Positions 18,276 through 27,428 of a DNA stretch of 64,000 nucleotides are shown here, one piece after another. The position numbers and the translations under genes are program-made. This stretch comes from Clostridium sp. OF03-18AA. GTDB taxonomy: Bacteria > Bacillota > Clostridia > Lachnospirales > Lachnospiraceae. Location: the NCBI RefSeq assembly GCF_003478035.1, contig NZ_QUEP01000002.1, positions 62,001 to 126,000 of the forward strand, given 5' to 3'. Numbering within the stretch: the stretch's first letter is position 1; every line of letters begins with the position of its first letter. A model generated the notes under the pieces. It saw only the letters and a program-made list of their open reading frames with translations, had not been told where the DNA came from and did no database searches.

Positions 18276-19118
18276 ATGGATATTCGCTATTCCGCAAATC
18301 AGAGAGATGTAAAACGCTACACGACAGAAGAACTGAGAAATGAGTTCCTGATCCAGGATCTCTACCGCCCGGACGAGGTGGTATCTGTCTACTCTCATGT
18401 AGACCGCATGGTGACACTGGGCTGCATGCCGGTGAAAGAACATGTTTCCATCGAAAAAGGGATCGATTGCTGGAAAAACTTCGGGACTCATTACTTCCTT
18501 GAGCGCCGTGAGATCGGGATCTTCAACATCGGCGGTTCCGGATCGATCACAGCCGATGGGGTGGAGTACCATCTTGATTATAAAGACTGCCTTTACATCA
18601 CAAAAGGTACGAAAGAAGTGATTTTTGCCAGCGACAATGAAAATGCTCCGGCAAAATTTTATATGGTGAGTGCGCCGGCCCACACATCTTACGAGACGAG
18701 ACTTATCACGTTAAAGGATGCTGCGAAACGTCCGCTCGGTGATTCCGACACTTCCAATAAGAGAGTCATCAACCAGTTTATCCATCCGGACGTTTTAAAA
18801 ACATGCCAGCTGTCCATGGGAATGACGGCCCTGGAACCGGGCAGTGTCTGGAACAGCATGCCGTGCCACACACATGAGCGCCGCATGGAGATCTATATGT
18901 ATTTTGAAGTTCCGGAGAACCAGGTGGTCATGCATTTCATGGGTGAGCCGACGGAGACGAGACACATCGTCATGAAGAATGAGGAGGCGGTGATCAGCCC
19001 GTCATGGAGCATCCACTGCGGAGCCGGAACCTCCAACTACACCTTCATCTGGGCGATGGGCGGAGAGAACCAGGAGTTTGACGATATGGACACGATCACT
19101 CCGACAGATTTAAAATAA
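18276..19118 (+). CDS. kduI: 5-dehydro-4-deoxy-D-glucuronate isomerase KduI
   Basis: Cupin-fold isomerase of 280 residues that converts 5-keto-4-deoxyuronate to 2,5-diketo-3-deoxygluconate in pectin and glycosaminoglycan breakdown. The metal site residues appear in PCHTHERRMEIYMYFE (two His and Glu) with a fourth His in WSIHCGAGTSNYTFIWAMGGEN. AAGGGG precedes the ATG. It is followed by kduD, the next enzyme of the same route. Confidence 0.94.
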   Translation: MDIRYSANQRDVKRYTTEELRNEFLIQDLYRPDEVVSVYSHVDRMVTLGCMPVKEHVSIEKGIDCWKNFGTHYFLERREIGIFNIGGSGSITADGVEYHLDYKDCLYITKGTKEVIFASDNENAPAKFYMVSAPAHTSYETRLITLKDAAKRPLGDSDTSNKRVINQFIHPDVLKTCQLSMGMTALEPGSVWNSMPCHTHERRMEIYMYFEVPENQVVMHFMGEPTETRHIVMKNEEAVISPSWSIHCGAGTSNYTFIWAMGGENQEFDDMDTITPTDLK

Positions 19119-19193
19119 GATATCCTGAACGAAAGAACGGATGACGGCAGGATGATCGATACCTTATTATTAGAGAGAAAGGAAACAGACAAA

Positions 19194-19994
19194 ATGGATA
19201 AGAAAAACATGTTTTCCCTGGAAGGAAAGATCGCTCTGGTAACAGGCGGGGCACACGGGATCGGTTTCGCGATCGCGGAGAGCTACGCGGAAGCGGGAGC
19301 GACCGTAGTGTTTAACTGCAGCAATGAGGAGTCCTTAAAGCGCGGACTTGCCGCATACAAAGAAAAAGGCATCGATGCCCACGGATATGTCTGCGACGTC
19401 ACGGACGAGGAAGCGGTAAAGAAGATGATCGCTGACATCGAGGAGAAGATCGGCACTGTGGACATTCTTGTAAACAATGCGGGAATGATCCGGAGGATCC
19501 CGATGCATGAGATGAGTGCGGAAGAGTTCCGCAAGGTCGTTGATGTCGACCTGAACGCACCGTTTATCATGGCGAAGGCGGTTCTCCCGTCGATGATGAA
19601 AAAGAGATCCGGCAAGATCATCAACATCTGCTCCATGATGTCCGAACTCGGAAGAGAGACTGTATCCGCATATGCGGCTGCAAAGGGCGGATTAAAGATG
19701 CTCACAAAGAACATCGCCTCCGAGTACGGAGAATACAACATCCAGTGCAACGGCATCGGACCTGGCTATATCGCGACATCCCAGACGGCGCCGTTAAGAG
19801 AGCGCCAGGCGGACGGCTCCCGTCACCCGTTTGACCAGTTCATCATCGCGAAGACACCGGCAGCGAGATGGGGGACTGTCGAGGACTTAAAGGGACCGGC
19901 GGTATTCCTCGCATCTGAGGCATCTGATTTCGTGAACGGACATATCCTCTACGTCGACGGCGGAATCCTTGCTTATATTGGAAAACAGCCGTAA
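19194..19994 (+). CDS. kduD: 2-dehydro-3-deoxy-D-gluconate 5-dehydrogenase KduD (SDR family)
   Basis: A short-chain dehydrogenase of 266 residues. The start at 19194 follows GAAAGGAAACA; the longer frame from 19152 has no good site. Cofactor motif TGGAHGIG, NNAG, and catalytic Ser-Tyr-Lys (CSMMSE...AYAAAKGG) are present, with the C-terminal YVDGGILAYIG typical of KduD/gluconate 5-dehydrogenase. Together with kduI it would yield 2-keto-3-deoxygluconate; kdgK and kdgA are not in the window. Confidence 0.92.
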   Translation: MDKKNMFSLEGKIALVTGGAHGIGFAIAESYAEAGATVVFNCSNEESLKRGLAAYKEKGIDAHGYVCDVTDEEAVKKMIADIEEKIGTVDILVNNAGMIRRIPMHEMSAEEFRKVVDVDLNAPFIMAKAVLPSMMKKRSGKIINICSMMSELGRETVSAYAAAKGGLKMLTKNIASEYGEYNIQCNGIGPGYIATSQTAPLRERQADGSRHPFDQFIIAKTPAARWGTVEDLKGPAVFLASEASDFVNGHILYVDGGILAYIGKQP

Positions 19995-20032
19995 ATCGGG
20001 AACCATATCTGAGACTGTGACTGCCCGTCGAT

Positions 20033-20068
20033 TCATGCATATCATGCAGGAGTTGACGGGCGGTTTTT
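20033..20068 (+). terminator. Terminator after kduD
   Basis: GCCCGTC and GACGGGC arms with an internal loop, followed by GGTTTTT. Confidence 0.75.
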
Positions 20069-20269
20069 GCGAACTCGCACGAAGCTGAAGACTGTCGCAA
20101 GCGAAGTACTCCGGCGCAGGAATGTGCCGGGACAGCAGTGAAAACGGAACGGTCAGGACTGGAAAACAGTACTAACAGAGTAGGTTTGCCGATATAAGGA
20201 CATAAGCTGTACTTGTCTTTATATCACGTTGAATTAGTATATTTGATATATTTTTTTCAATCGGCTTTG

Positions 20270-20298
20270 TTGACATTTGCGCAGAAAGCTGATATACT
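20270..20298 (+). promoter_or_regulatory. Strong promoter of the gcd-gct-hgd cluster
   Basis: A consensus -35 (TTGACA) and TATACT are separated by exactly 17 bases. It lies about 170 bases before gcdD in the 471-base gap after kduD; the remainder of the gap is an AT-rich stretch and the leader described separately. Confidence 0.85.
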
Positions 20299-20340
20299 CA
20301 AATTACGATATTGTGAAAACTGCATAGAAACAAGGTGATT

Positions 20341-20415
20341 ATGGGTGCTGATTTGTCAAGTACCCTTATGCGCCGAGAAAAATGTGGAATGTATTTCACA
20401 ATACGGAATAACTAA
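20341..20415 (+). CDS. Possible 24-residue leader peptide in the gcd leader
   Basis: An open frame begins MGADLSSTLMRREKCG in the untranslated leader, with AAGGTG just upstream (spacing short). Its first bases overlap a small stem (GGGTGCT / AGTACCC). It could be a leader peptide or chance. Confidence 0.3.
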   Translation: MGADLSSTLMRREKCGMYFTIRNN

Positions 20416-20465
20416 CCAACAAAAGTTTCTTAAATGAAACGAAACGAAGGAGGTGCGGTAAGTAT

Positions 20466-20747
20466 ATGTGGACAGGCGGTATGACCGTTGCGGATTCGAT
20501 TGTCATTTCACTCGTTGGATTGTTAGTCGTATTCTCAGCACTTGCAGTGCTCGCAATCGCGGTTATCATTATCTCTAAGGTCATCGGTACATTATTTAAG
20601 GAGAGTGCGCCAAAGGCAGCTGCGGCAGTTGCAGCACCGGCTCCGGCTATCGATGAGGAATCCTATGCAGTGCTTCTCGCGGCAGTCAGTGAGGAAGCAA
20701 GATTGTCCGGGGAAGAGTTCCGTGTAGTAAGTATCAAGGAACTGTAA
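20466..20747 (+). CDS. gcdD: Glutaconyl-CoA decarboxylase delta subunit (OadG family)
   Basis: The small membrane subunit of a Na+-pumping biotin decarboxylase; it holds the membrane complex together. 93 residues: one membrane helix (about 13-37, VISLVGLLVVFSALAVLAIAVIII), then an Ala/Pro-rich linker and a short C-terminal domain (YAVLLAAVSEEARLSGEEFRVVSI) typical of OadG/GcdD. AAGGAGGTG precedes the ATG. First gene of the cluster. Confidence 0.88.
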   Translation: MWTGGMTVADSIVISLVGLLVVFSALAVLAIAVIIISKVIGTLFKESAPKAAAAVAAPAPAIDEESYAVLLAAVSEEARLSGEEFRVVSIKEL

Positions 20748-20829
20748 AAGACCCAAATGTAAAAGCAAAAGCAGCTATGCGAATATGAATCAGCTGCACG
20801 CAAAAAAAGGAAAGGATGTATTAAAAGAA

Positions 20830-21267
20830 ATGAAATACGTTGCAACATTAAACGGAAAAAAGTATGAAGTTGAGATCGAGAGAGTAGACGAGTACAGACC
20901 GCTTGACAGAGGCGCGCAGGTAAGCGCACCGGCACCGATCCTCGCAGCAGCACCGGCACCGAAGGCAGCTCCGGCTCCGGCAGCAGCACCGGCACCGAAG
21001 GCAGCTCCGGCACCGGCTCCGGCTCCAGCACCGGCAGCAGCTCCGTCCGCAGGTGGACAGACAGTAGAAGCTCCGATGCCAGGTAAGATCCTTGACATCA
21101 AGGTTAAAGTCGGTGACGCAGTAAGCTACGGTCAGTGCGTAATCGTTATGGAAGCTATGAAGATGGAAACAGAGATCGTTGCTCCGGCAGCAGGAACTGT
21201 TGCAGCTATCAATGTAAGCACAGGCGATTCCGTTGAGACAGGTGCAGTTCTGGTTACCTTAAACTAA
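20830..21267 (+). CDS. gcdC: Glutaconyl-CoA decarboxylase gamma subunit, biotin carrier
   Basis: Carries biotin between the carboxytransferase (alpha) and the membrane pump (beta). From the ATG at 20830 (GGAAAGGATG upstream) it is 145 residues: a short N-terminal domain, an Ala/Pro-rich flexible linker of about 45 residues made of [18 protein letters not shown] repeats, and a C-terminal biotinyl domain with the lysine in [14 protein letters not shown]. The linker DNA is a simple repeat and could vary between strains. Confidence 0.93.
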   Translation: MKYVATLNGKKYEVEIERVDEYRPLDRGAQVSAPAPILAAAPAPKAAPAPAAAPAPKAAPAPAPAPAPAAAPSAGGQTVEAPMPGKILDIKVKVGDAVSYGQCVIVMEAMKMETEIVAPAAGTVAAINVSTGDSVETGAVLVTLN

Positions 21268-21283
21268 GCGGGAGGTGCCACAC

Positions 21284-22426
21284 GTGAATATACTTTCAGT
21301 TTTCTCGGAGCTCCTCGCTCAGTCAGGTTTCGCCGCAATCACCTGGCAGCAGGGTGTTATGCTCCTTGTATCCTTCGTTTTATTATATCTTGCAATCAAG
21401 AAGCAGTTTGAACCGCTCCTTCTGCTCCCGATCGCATTCGGTATGTTCCTTGCGAACCTTCCGCTTGCAGGTCTTATGAATGAGGCAGATCACTGGTATC
21501 AGTCCGGTGTGTTAAGAATTATGTACATGGGCGTTAAGTCCAGCTTATTCCCGTGCCTGATCTTCATGGCAGTCGGCGCGATGACAGACTTCGGTCCGTT
21601 GATCGCGAACCCGGTCAGCCTTCTTCTCGGTGCAGCCGCTCAGTTCGGTATCTATGTTGCATTTGCACTCGCAAATGCAACCGGACTTTTCACACCGGGT
21701 GAGTGCGCAGCAATCGGTATCATCGGTGGTGCCGATGGCCCGACCGCGATCTATATCGCAAACAACCTGGCTCCGGATCTTGTAGCTCCGATCGCTGTAG
21801 CCGCATATTCCTATATGGCTCTGATCCCGCTGATCCAGCCGCCGATCATGAAGCTCCTCACAACAAAGAAAGAGCGTCAGATCGTTATGAAGCAGTTAAG
21901 AAAAGTCAGCAAAGTCGAGAAAGTCGTTTTCCCGGTATTCGTTGTTCTGTTCTGCTCCCTGCTTCTTCCGTCCGTAGCACCGCTTCTTGGTATGCTGATG
22001 CTCGGTAACCTGTTCCGTGAGTCCGGCGTTACCGGAAGACTTTCCGATACTGCACAGAACGCACTCTGCAACATGGTTACGATCATGCTCGGTACAACCG
22101 TAGGTGCTACAGCAAATGGTGAGATCTTCCTTCGTGTCCAGACACTTGCCATCATCGCTATGGGTCTTCTTGCTTTCGCTTTCGCGACAGTCGGTGGTAT
22201 CCTGCTTGGTAAAGTTCTCTGCGCGATCACAGGCGGTAAGATCAACCCGTTAATCGGTTCCGCAGGTGTATCCGCAGTTCCGATGGCAGCCCGTGTTTCT
22301 CAGACAGTTGGTGCGAAAGAGAACCCGACCAACTTCCTTCTGATGCACGCTATGGGCCCGAACGTAGCTGGTGTTATCGGTTCTGCAGTAGCAGCCGGTT
22401 ACTTCATGCTGATGTTCAAATCTTGA
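21284..22426 (+). CDS. gcdB: Glutaconyl-CoA decarboxylase beta subunit, Na+ pump (OadB family)
   Basis: The integral membrane subunit that decarboxylates carboxybiotin and exports Na+. The GTG at 21284 is chosen because GGGAGG ends 8 bases before it. 380 residues with about 9-11 membrane helices; the family signatures [12 protein letters not shown] (with its Asp implicated in Na+ transport) and the C-terminal [12 protein letters not shown]...[23 protein letters not shown] are clear. Confidence 0.94.
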   Translation: MNILSVFSELLAQSGFAAITWQQGVMLLVSFVLLYLAIKKQFEPLLLLPIAFGMFLANLPLAGLMNEADHWYQSGVLRIMYMGVKSSLFPCLIFMAVGAMTDFGPLIANPVSLLLGAAAQFGIYVAFALANATGLFTPGECAAIGIIGGADGPTAIYIANNLAPDLVAPIAVAAYSYMALIPLIQPPIMKLLTTKKERQIVMKQLRKVSKVEKVVFPVFVVLFCSLLLPSVAPLLGMLMLGNLFRESGVTGRLSDTAQNALCNMVTIMLGTTVGATANGEIFLRVQTLAIIAMGLLAFAFATVGGILLGKVLCAITGGKINPLIGSAGVSAVPMAARVSQTVGAKENPTNFLLMHAMGPNVAGVIGSAVAAGYFMLMFKS

Positions 22427-22501
22427 TAAAATCCATTCCAGAAATGGAATCGAAGTTGAAATCCGTTTCATAACATGGTATATTTTTACAGGAACTAAAA
22501 A

Positions 22502-22546
22502 GCAGTTCAGGCCTGTCTGAGGAGAACAGGCAGGCCTTTTAACTGC
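22502..22546 (+). terminator. Intercistronic hairpin between gcdB and gctA
   Basis: AGGCCTG and CAGGCCT pair, extended by outer GCAGTT / AACTGC, with an internal TTTT. Probably partial termination or message stabilisation inside the operon. Confidence 0.7.
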
Positions 22547-22571
22547 AAATATAAATAAAGGAGGCTTTATT

Positions 22572-23672
22572 GTGGCTAATAAAGTTATGTCATTACACGA
22601 CGCCGTAGAGAAGTACGTACATGATAACGATGTACTCTGCCTCGGCGGATTTACAACAAACCGTAAACCGTATGCTGCTGTTTACGAGATCCTTCGTCAG
22701 GGTAAAACTGGTTTTGTAGGCTGGTCCGGCCCGGCAGGCGGAGACTGGGACTCCTTAATCGGTGAGGGTCGTGTAAGAGCTTACATCAACTGCTACACAG
22801 CAAACTCTGGGTATACAAACGTTGCACGTCGTTTCCGTGCTGCAATCGAGAAAGGTGAGCTTACATATGAGGACTACTCCCAGGACGTTCTTATGTTACA
22901 GCTTCACGCAGCTTCCCTTGGTCTTCCGTACCTCCCGGTAAGAATGATGCAGGGCTCCGGTCTTGTTAAATTCTGGGGCATCAGCGAAGAGAAGAGAAAA
23001 ACAATGGAAGGCGTTGACAACCTCAAATGCGTAGATATCGAGAACCCGTTTGAGCCGGGCGAGAAACTTCTTGCTGTTCCGGTTCCGAAGCTTGACTGCG
23101 CGATCATCCATGTACAGCAGGCATCTCCGGATGGAACCTGCATTATCGATGGTGATGAGTTCCACGATGTTGATATCGCAATCGCTGCAAAGCGTACGAT
23201 CGTTACATGCGAGGAGATCGTAAGTGATGAATATATCCGCCGTGATCCTACAAAGACAAGAATCTTCGGTGAGTGCGTAGACGCTGTCGTTCGTACTCCG
23301 TACGGCGCATGGCCGGCACAGTGCTATGGCTACTATGATGATGATGATAAGGGACTTAAGGAGTACGATAAGGCTTCCAAGTACCTTGATGCTGAGGATG
23401 CTAAGGCACAGCTCGCAAAGGCTGCTGCAAAGGCTGAGAAGGCTGCTGCTGCTAAACCGGAAGACGAGAAGCTTGCAAAGGCTGCAGAAGTTGCAAAACA
23501 GGCTGCAGAGGATGCTGCTAACGGCACAAAGATTCCGGAGACCTTCAAGGATTACCTCCAGAAATACGTATACGGCTGCAAGGATCAGGATGATCTTCTT
23601 AATGTCCTTGGCGGCGCTCGCCTCATGAACCTTAAGAATGAGCCGCATCTTGGCTATTCTACCAGACACTAA
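22572..23672 (+). CDS. gctA: Glutaconate CoA-transferase subunit A, with a low-complexity insertion
   Basis: Transfers CoA from acetyl-CoA or glutaconyl-CoA to (R)-2-hydroxyglutarate, with GctB. Start GTG after AAAGGAGG. The N-terminal half is typical (DVLCLGGFTTNRKPYAAVYEI, GWSGPAGGDWDSLIGEG). The protein is 366 residues; the Acidaminococcus enzyme is about 320. The excess is an Ala/Lys/Glu-rich helix-like segment at about residues 275-325 (AKAEKAAAAKPEDEKLAKAA), just before the conserved C-terminal FKDYLQKYVYGCKDQDDLL. Highly regular codon use suggests strong expression. Confidence 0.93.
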   Translation: MANKVMSLHDAVEKYVHDNDVLCLGGFTTNRKPYAAVYEILRQGKTGFVGWSGPAGGDWDSLIGEGRVRAYINCYTANSGYTNVARRFRAAIEKGELTYEDYSQDVLMLQLHAASLGLPYLPVRMMQGSGLVKFWGISEEKRKTMEGVDNLKCVDIENPFEPGEKLLAVPVPKLDCAIIHVQQASPDGTCIIDGDEFHDVDIAIAAKRTIVTCEEIVSDEYIRRDPTKTRIFGECVDAVVRTPYGAWPAQCYGYYDDDDKGLKEYDKASKYLDAEDAKAQLAKAAAKAEKAAAAKPEDEKLAKAAEVAKQAAEDAANGTKIPETFKDYLQKYVYGCKDQDDLLNVLGGARLMNLKNEPHLGYSTRH

Positions 23673-23693
23673 TTGAGGGAGGGAAATTCAAAA

Positions 23694-24503
23694 ATGGCTG
23701 ATTATACAAAGTATACAAAGCAGGAAATGCAGGCTTATGCCATCGCAAAAAATATTAAAGAAAATCAGATCGTTATCGTTGGTACCGGTCTTCCGTTAAT
23801 CGGTGCTTCTCTTGCGAAGCGTGTGGTTTGCCCGAGCTGCCATCCGATCGTAGAGAGCGGACTTATGGACTGCTCACCGGTAGAGGTACCGCGTTCCGTA
23901 GGTGATAACCGTTTCATGGCTCACTGTGCAGTACAGTGGCCGAACGTTCGTTTCGTAGGCTTCGAGGCGAATGAGTGGCTTCATGACGCTGACCGTATGA
24001 TCGCTTTCATCGGCGGTGCTCAGATCGACCCGTATGGTAACGTTAACTCCACATGTATCTTCGGTAAGGGCGACTACGTTCAGCCGACAACCCGTTTCAC
24101 AGGTTCCGGCGGAGCTAACGGTATCGCTACATTCTGCAACACCATCATTATGATGCAGCACCAGAAGAGAAGATTCATGGAGCATGTTGACTACATCACA
24201 AGCTGCGGCTGGATGGACGGCCCTGGCGGACGTGAGAGAGCAGGTCTTCCGGGCAACCGCGGACCGCAGATGGTAGTTACAGATCTTGGTATCATGAAGT
24301 TCGACGAAGAGACCAAGAGAATGTACCTTGCTTACTACTATCCATTCTCCTCTCCGGAAATGGTTCAGGAGAACACAGGTTTCGAGATCGATACCACAAG
24401 AGCTCAGCTTATGGAAGGTCCGGATCCGGAGATCATTCGCGTAATTCGTGAAGAGATCGACCCAGGTCAGGCTTTCATCAAAGTTCCGAAGGAAACAAAG
24501 TAA
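23694..24503 (+). CDS. gctB: Glutaconate CoA-transferase subunit B
   Basis: The subunit that carries the active-site Glu (in the ESGLMDCSP region). 269 residues from the ATG at 23694, which follows GAGGGAGGG; the longer frame from 23673 would start inside that site. FTGSGGANGIATFCNT and GPGGRERAGLPGNRGPQMVVTDLG are conserved in the family. 21 bases after gctA, so they are co-translated. Confidence 0.94.
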   Translation: MADYTKYTKQEMQAYAIAKNIKENQIVIVGTGLPLIGASLAKRVVCPSCHPIVESGLMDCSPVEVPRSVGDNRFMAHCAVQWPNVRFVGFEANEWLHDADRMIAFIGGAQIDPYGNVNSTCIFGKGDYVQPTTRFTGSGGANGIATFCNTIIMMQHQKRRFMEHVDYITSCGWMDGPGGRERAGLPGNRGPQMVVTDLGIMKFDEETKRMYLAYYYPFSSPEMVQENTGFEIDTTRAQLMEGPDPEIIRVIREEIDPGQAFIKVPKETK

Positions 24504-24535
24504 TCGAAACGATCATTTAAAATATAATCATGCCG

Positions 24536-24567
24536 CGGTCAGTGACTGGCAAAAACCGCTGACCGCA
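24536..24567 (+). terminator. Intercistronic hairpin between gctB and gcdA
   Basis: GCGGTCAG and CTGACCGC form a perfect 8-base stem; no T-run follows. Confidence 0.65.
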
Positions 24568-24596
24568 GCGATCGCGTATATATAAGGAGGAAGAAC

Positions 24597-26366
24597 ATGG
24601 GTTACTTTTCCATGCCGAAATATTTCCAGGAAATGCCTACTGTTGGTAAAGAGCTGGTAAATGTAAATGACGAGAACGCAAAAGAGATCAAAGCCGTAGA
24701 GGCTGACATCCATGAGTCCATCGAGAAAGCTCTTGCAGCTGGTATCACAACAGAAGAGAAGTTAAACGAGCGCGGACAGCTCTCCGCAATGCAGCGTATC
24801 AACGCTCTCATTGATGAGGGAACATGGTGCCCGTTAAACAGCCTTTACAACCCGGAAGGCAACAAGTTCGGTACAACAAACATTCTTAACGGACTTGGCC
24901 GTGTAAACGGAAAATGGGTTTACATCATCGCTTCCGATAACAAGAAGATGGCCGGCGCATGGGTACCAGGACAGGCAGACAACCTTCTGCGTGCTTCCGA
25001 TGCAGCTAAGATGCTCCACCTTCCGCTCGTATATCTGTTAAACTGCTCCGGCGTTGAGTTCCCGAACCAGGATAAGGTTTACCCGAACAGACGCGGCGGC
25101 GGTACACCGTTCTTCCGTAACGCTGAGTTAAACCAGCTTGGTGTTCCGGTTATCGTAGGTATCTACGGAACAAACCCGGCAGGCGGCGGATACCACAGCA
25201 TTTCCCCGACAATCCTTATCGCACACAGCCAGGCAAACATGGCAGTAGGCGGCGCTGGTATTCTTTCCGGTATGAACCCGAAGGGATATATTGACGAAGA
25301 GTCTGCTGAGCAGATCATCGCAGCACAGATCGAAAACGGCAAGAAGCACGTTCCGGCTCCGGGTTCCGTTCCGGTTCACTACGACGAGACTGGTTTCTTC
25401 CGTGAAGTATATGAGAACGATTACGGCGTAATCGAGGGCATCAAGAAGTACGTTAGCTACCTTCCGGCATACAACCTCGAGTTCTTCCGTGTTGATGATC
25501 CGAAGGCACCGGCTCTTCCGGCAGAGGATCTTTACAGCATCATCCCGATGAACCAGAAACGTCCGTACGATATCTACGATGTAATCGGCCGTCTCTTCGA
25601 CGGCAGTGAGTTCGCTGAGTACAAGAACGGTTACGGCCCGGAGGTTGTAACAGGTCTTGCTAAAGTAAACGGACTTCTCGTTGGTGTTGTAGCAAACGTT
25701 CAGGGTCTCCTTATGAACTATCCGGAGTACAAACAGAACTCTGTTGGTATCGGCGGAAAGTTATATCGTCAGGGCCTGATCAAGATGAACGAGTTCGTAA
25801 CACTTTGCGCTCGTGACAGAATCCCGCTGATCTGGTTACAGGATACAACTGGTATCGATGTAGGTGATGACGCTGAGAAGGCTGAGCTTCTTGGTCTTGG
25901 TCAGTCTCTGATCTACTCCATCCAGAACTCCAAGCTTCCGTCCTTAGAGGTTACACTTCGTAAGGCATCCGCAGCTGCTCACTACGTACTTGGCGGACCG
26001 CAGGGCAATGATACAAACGTATTCTCCCTTGCAACAGGCGCTTCTGAGTACTATGTAATGCCGGGTGAGACAGCAGCAAACGCTATGTACTCCAGAAAAC
26101 TTGTTAAGGCTAAGAAGGCCGGCGAGGATCTCCAGCCGATCATCGACAAGATGAACGACATGATCCAGATGTACCACGACAAGTCCCGTCCGAAATACTG
26201 CACAATCAAGGGTATGGCTGACGAGATCGTTGATCTTACAGAGATCCGTCCGTACATCCAGGCATTCACAGAGTCTGCTTACCAGAATCCGGAGTCTATC
26301 TGCCCGTTCCATCAGATGGTAACACCGCGTGCGATCCGTGAGTGGAACACATTTAAAAAAGCTTGA
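24597..26366 (+). CDS. gcdA: Glutaconyl-CoA decarboxylase alpha subunit, carboxytransferase
   Basis: Removes the carboxyl group of glutaconyl-CoA and transfers it to biotin on GcdC, giving crotonyl-CoA. 589 residues, close to the 587 of Acidaminococcus. It has the crotonase-like carboxyltransferase fold in two halves: GTNPAGGGYHSISPT in the first, and LIWLQDTTGIDVGDDAEKAELLGLGQSLIY plus YVLGGPQGNDTNVFSLATGASEYYVMPGETAA in the second. AAGGAGG precedes the ATG. Confidence 0.96.
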   Translation: MGYFSMPKYFQEMPTVGKELVNVNDENAKEIKAVEADIHESIEKALAAGITTEEKLNERGQLSAMQRINALIDEGTWCPLNSLYNPEGNKFGTTNILNGLGRVNGKWVYIIASDNKKMAGAWVPGQADNLLRASDAAKMLHLPLVYLLNCSGVEFPNQDKVYPNRRGGGTPFFRNAELNQLGVPVIVGIYGTNPAGGGYHSISPTILIAHSQANMAVGGAGILSGMNPKGYIDEESAEQIIAAQIENGKKHVPAPGSVPVHYDETGFFREVYENDYGVIEGIKKYVSYLPAYNLEFFRVDDPKAPALPAEDLYSIIPMNQKRPYDIYDVIGRLFDGSEFAEYKNGYGPEVVTGLAKVNGLLVGVVANVQGLLMNYPEYKQNSVGIGGKLYRQGLIKMNEFVTLCARDRIPLIWLQDTTGIDVGDDAEKAELLGLGQSLIYSIQNSKLPSLEVTLRKASAAAHYVLGGPQGNDTNVFSLATGASEYYVMPGETAANAMYSRKLVKAKKAGEDLQPIIDKMNDMIQMYHDKSRPKYCTIKGMADEIVDLTEIRPYIQAFTESAYQNPESICPFHQMVTPRAIREWNTFKKA

Positions 26367-26397
26367 TTCTGACTGAAGGATAGAGTAAAATGATACG

Positions 26398-26434
26398 TAT
26401 CCAGGCCAGGGGAGTACTTTCTCTGGCCTGGATA
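26398..26434 (+). terminator. Intercistronic hairpin between gcdA and hgdC
   Basis: Perfect 12-base arms (TATCCAGGCCAG and complement), 13-base loop, no T-run. Confidence 0.7.
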
Positions 26435-26490
26435 TACTGGTATAACAAAGCCAGTTTCATTTTACATTTTCAGTATACCCGGAGGTTATT

Positions 26491-27282
26491 ATGAGTGCAA
26501 TTTACACCCTGGGAATTGACGTAGGATCCACGGCATCCAAATGCATCATGCTGAAGGATGGCGAGGAGATCGTAGCGAAATCCCTGATCGATGTAGGTGC
26601 AGGTACCAGCGGCCCACAGCGCGCGATCGATGCAGTGCTGGAAAACGCAGGTATGAAAAAAGAGGATGTGGCTTTTACCCTGGCAACAGGATACGGTCGT
26701 AACTCTTTAATGAATTTTGCAGACAAACAGATGAGTGAGTTATCCTGCCACGCAAGGGGGGCTTACTTCCTGTTCCCTGACGTTCACACTGTCATTGATA
26801 TCGGCGGTCAGGACGTTAAGGTCCTTCATATTGACAACGGTGCAATGACCAACTTCCAGATGAACGACAAGTGCGCTGCAGGAACCGGAAGATTCCTCGA
26901 CGTAATGGCAGGCGTTCTTGAAGTAAAGGTCCAGGATCTTGGTCATCTTGATTCCCTCTCCAAAAAGAGAGTCGAGATCAGCTCCACATGTACCGTATTT
27001 GCGGAGAGCGAGGTTATCAGCCAGCTGTCGATGGGAACCGACAAATGCGATATTATCGCAGGTATCCACCGCTCCGTGGCTCACCGTGTCACTGGACTCG
27101 CACACCGGATCGGAGTGGTTCCGGCACTCGTCATGACTGGCGGTGTCGCACAGAACGACGGTGTTGTCAAAGCTCTTCAGAATGAGCTTGGATGTGAGAT
27201 CCACAGATCTCCTCTGACACAGTATAACGGTGCGCTTGGTGCAGCCTTATATGCATATCAGGCAGCAAGCCGCCGCGCATAA
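26491..27282 (+). CDS. hgdC: 2-hydroxyglutaryl-CoA dehydratase activator (archerase)
   Basis: A homodimeric iron-sulfur ATPase that injects a high-energy electron into the dehydratase. 263 residues with the ASKHA nucleotide-binding fold ([27 protein letters not shown]) and the two Cys that bind the shared [4Fe-4S] cluster (in [11 protein letters not shown] and [13 protein letters not shown]). Located directly before the dehydratase subunits, as in Acidaminococcus. Confidence 0.96.
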   Translation: MSAIYTLGIDVGSTASKCIMLKDGEEIVAKSLIDVGAGTSGPQRAIDAVLENAGMKKEDVAFTLATGYGRNSLMNFADKQMSELSCHARGAYFLFPDVHTVIDIGGQDVKVLHIDNGAMTNFQMNDKCAAGTGRFLDVMAGVLEVKVQDLGHLDSLSKKRVEISSTCTVFAESEVISQLSMGTDKCDIIAGIHRSVAHRVTGLAHRIGVVPALVMTGGVAQNDGVVKALQNELGCEIHRSPLTQYNGALGAALYAYQAASRRA

Positions 27283-27301
27283 GACAGTTTGATGTTTATC
27301 G

Positions 27302-27387
27302 TCCATGCAAATCTGCATGGATCGGTGAAACAGAATTAGGTTATGCAATTTTATGGCTGAAAAACAGCTGCGGGATTGTCCCGCAGC
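27302..27387 (+). terminator. Two hairpins between hgdC and hgdA
   Basis: TCCATGCA-N4-TGCATGGA (27302-27321) and GCTGCGGGA-ttg-TCCCGCAGC (27367-27387) are both perfect. Neither has a T-run; likely processing or stability elements. Confidence 0.65.
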
Positions 27388-27428
27388 CGCGGTCGGTCAT
27401 GATTGATAAGAAATGGAGGATATTTATT

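Noticed and set aside
22896..23669. Minus-strand frame of 257 codons opposite gctA
   Set aside because: Antisense shadow of a strongly codon-biased gene; the Ser/Leu/Cys-rich product has no recognisable domain.
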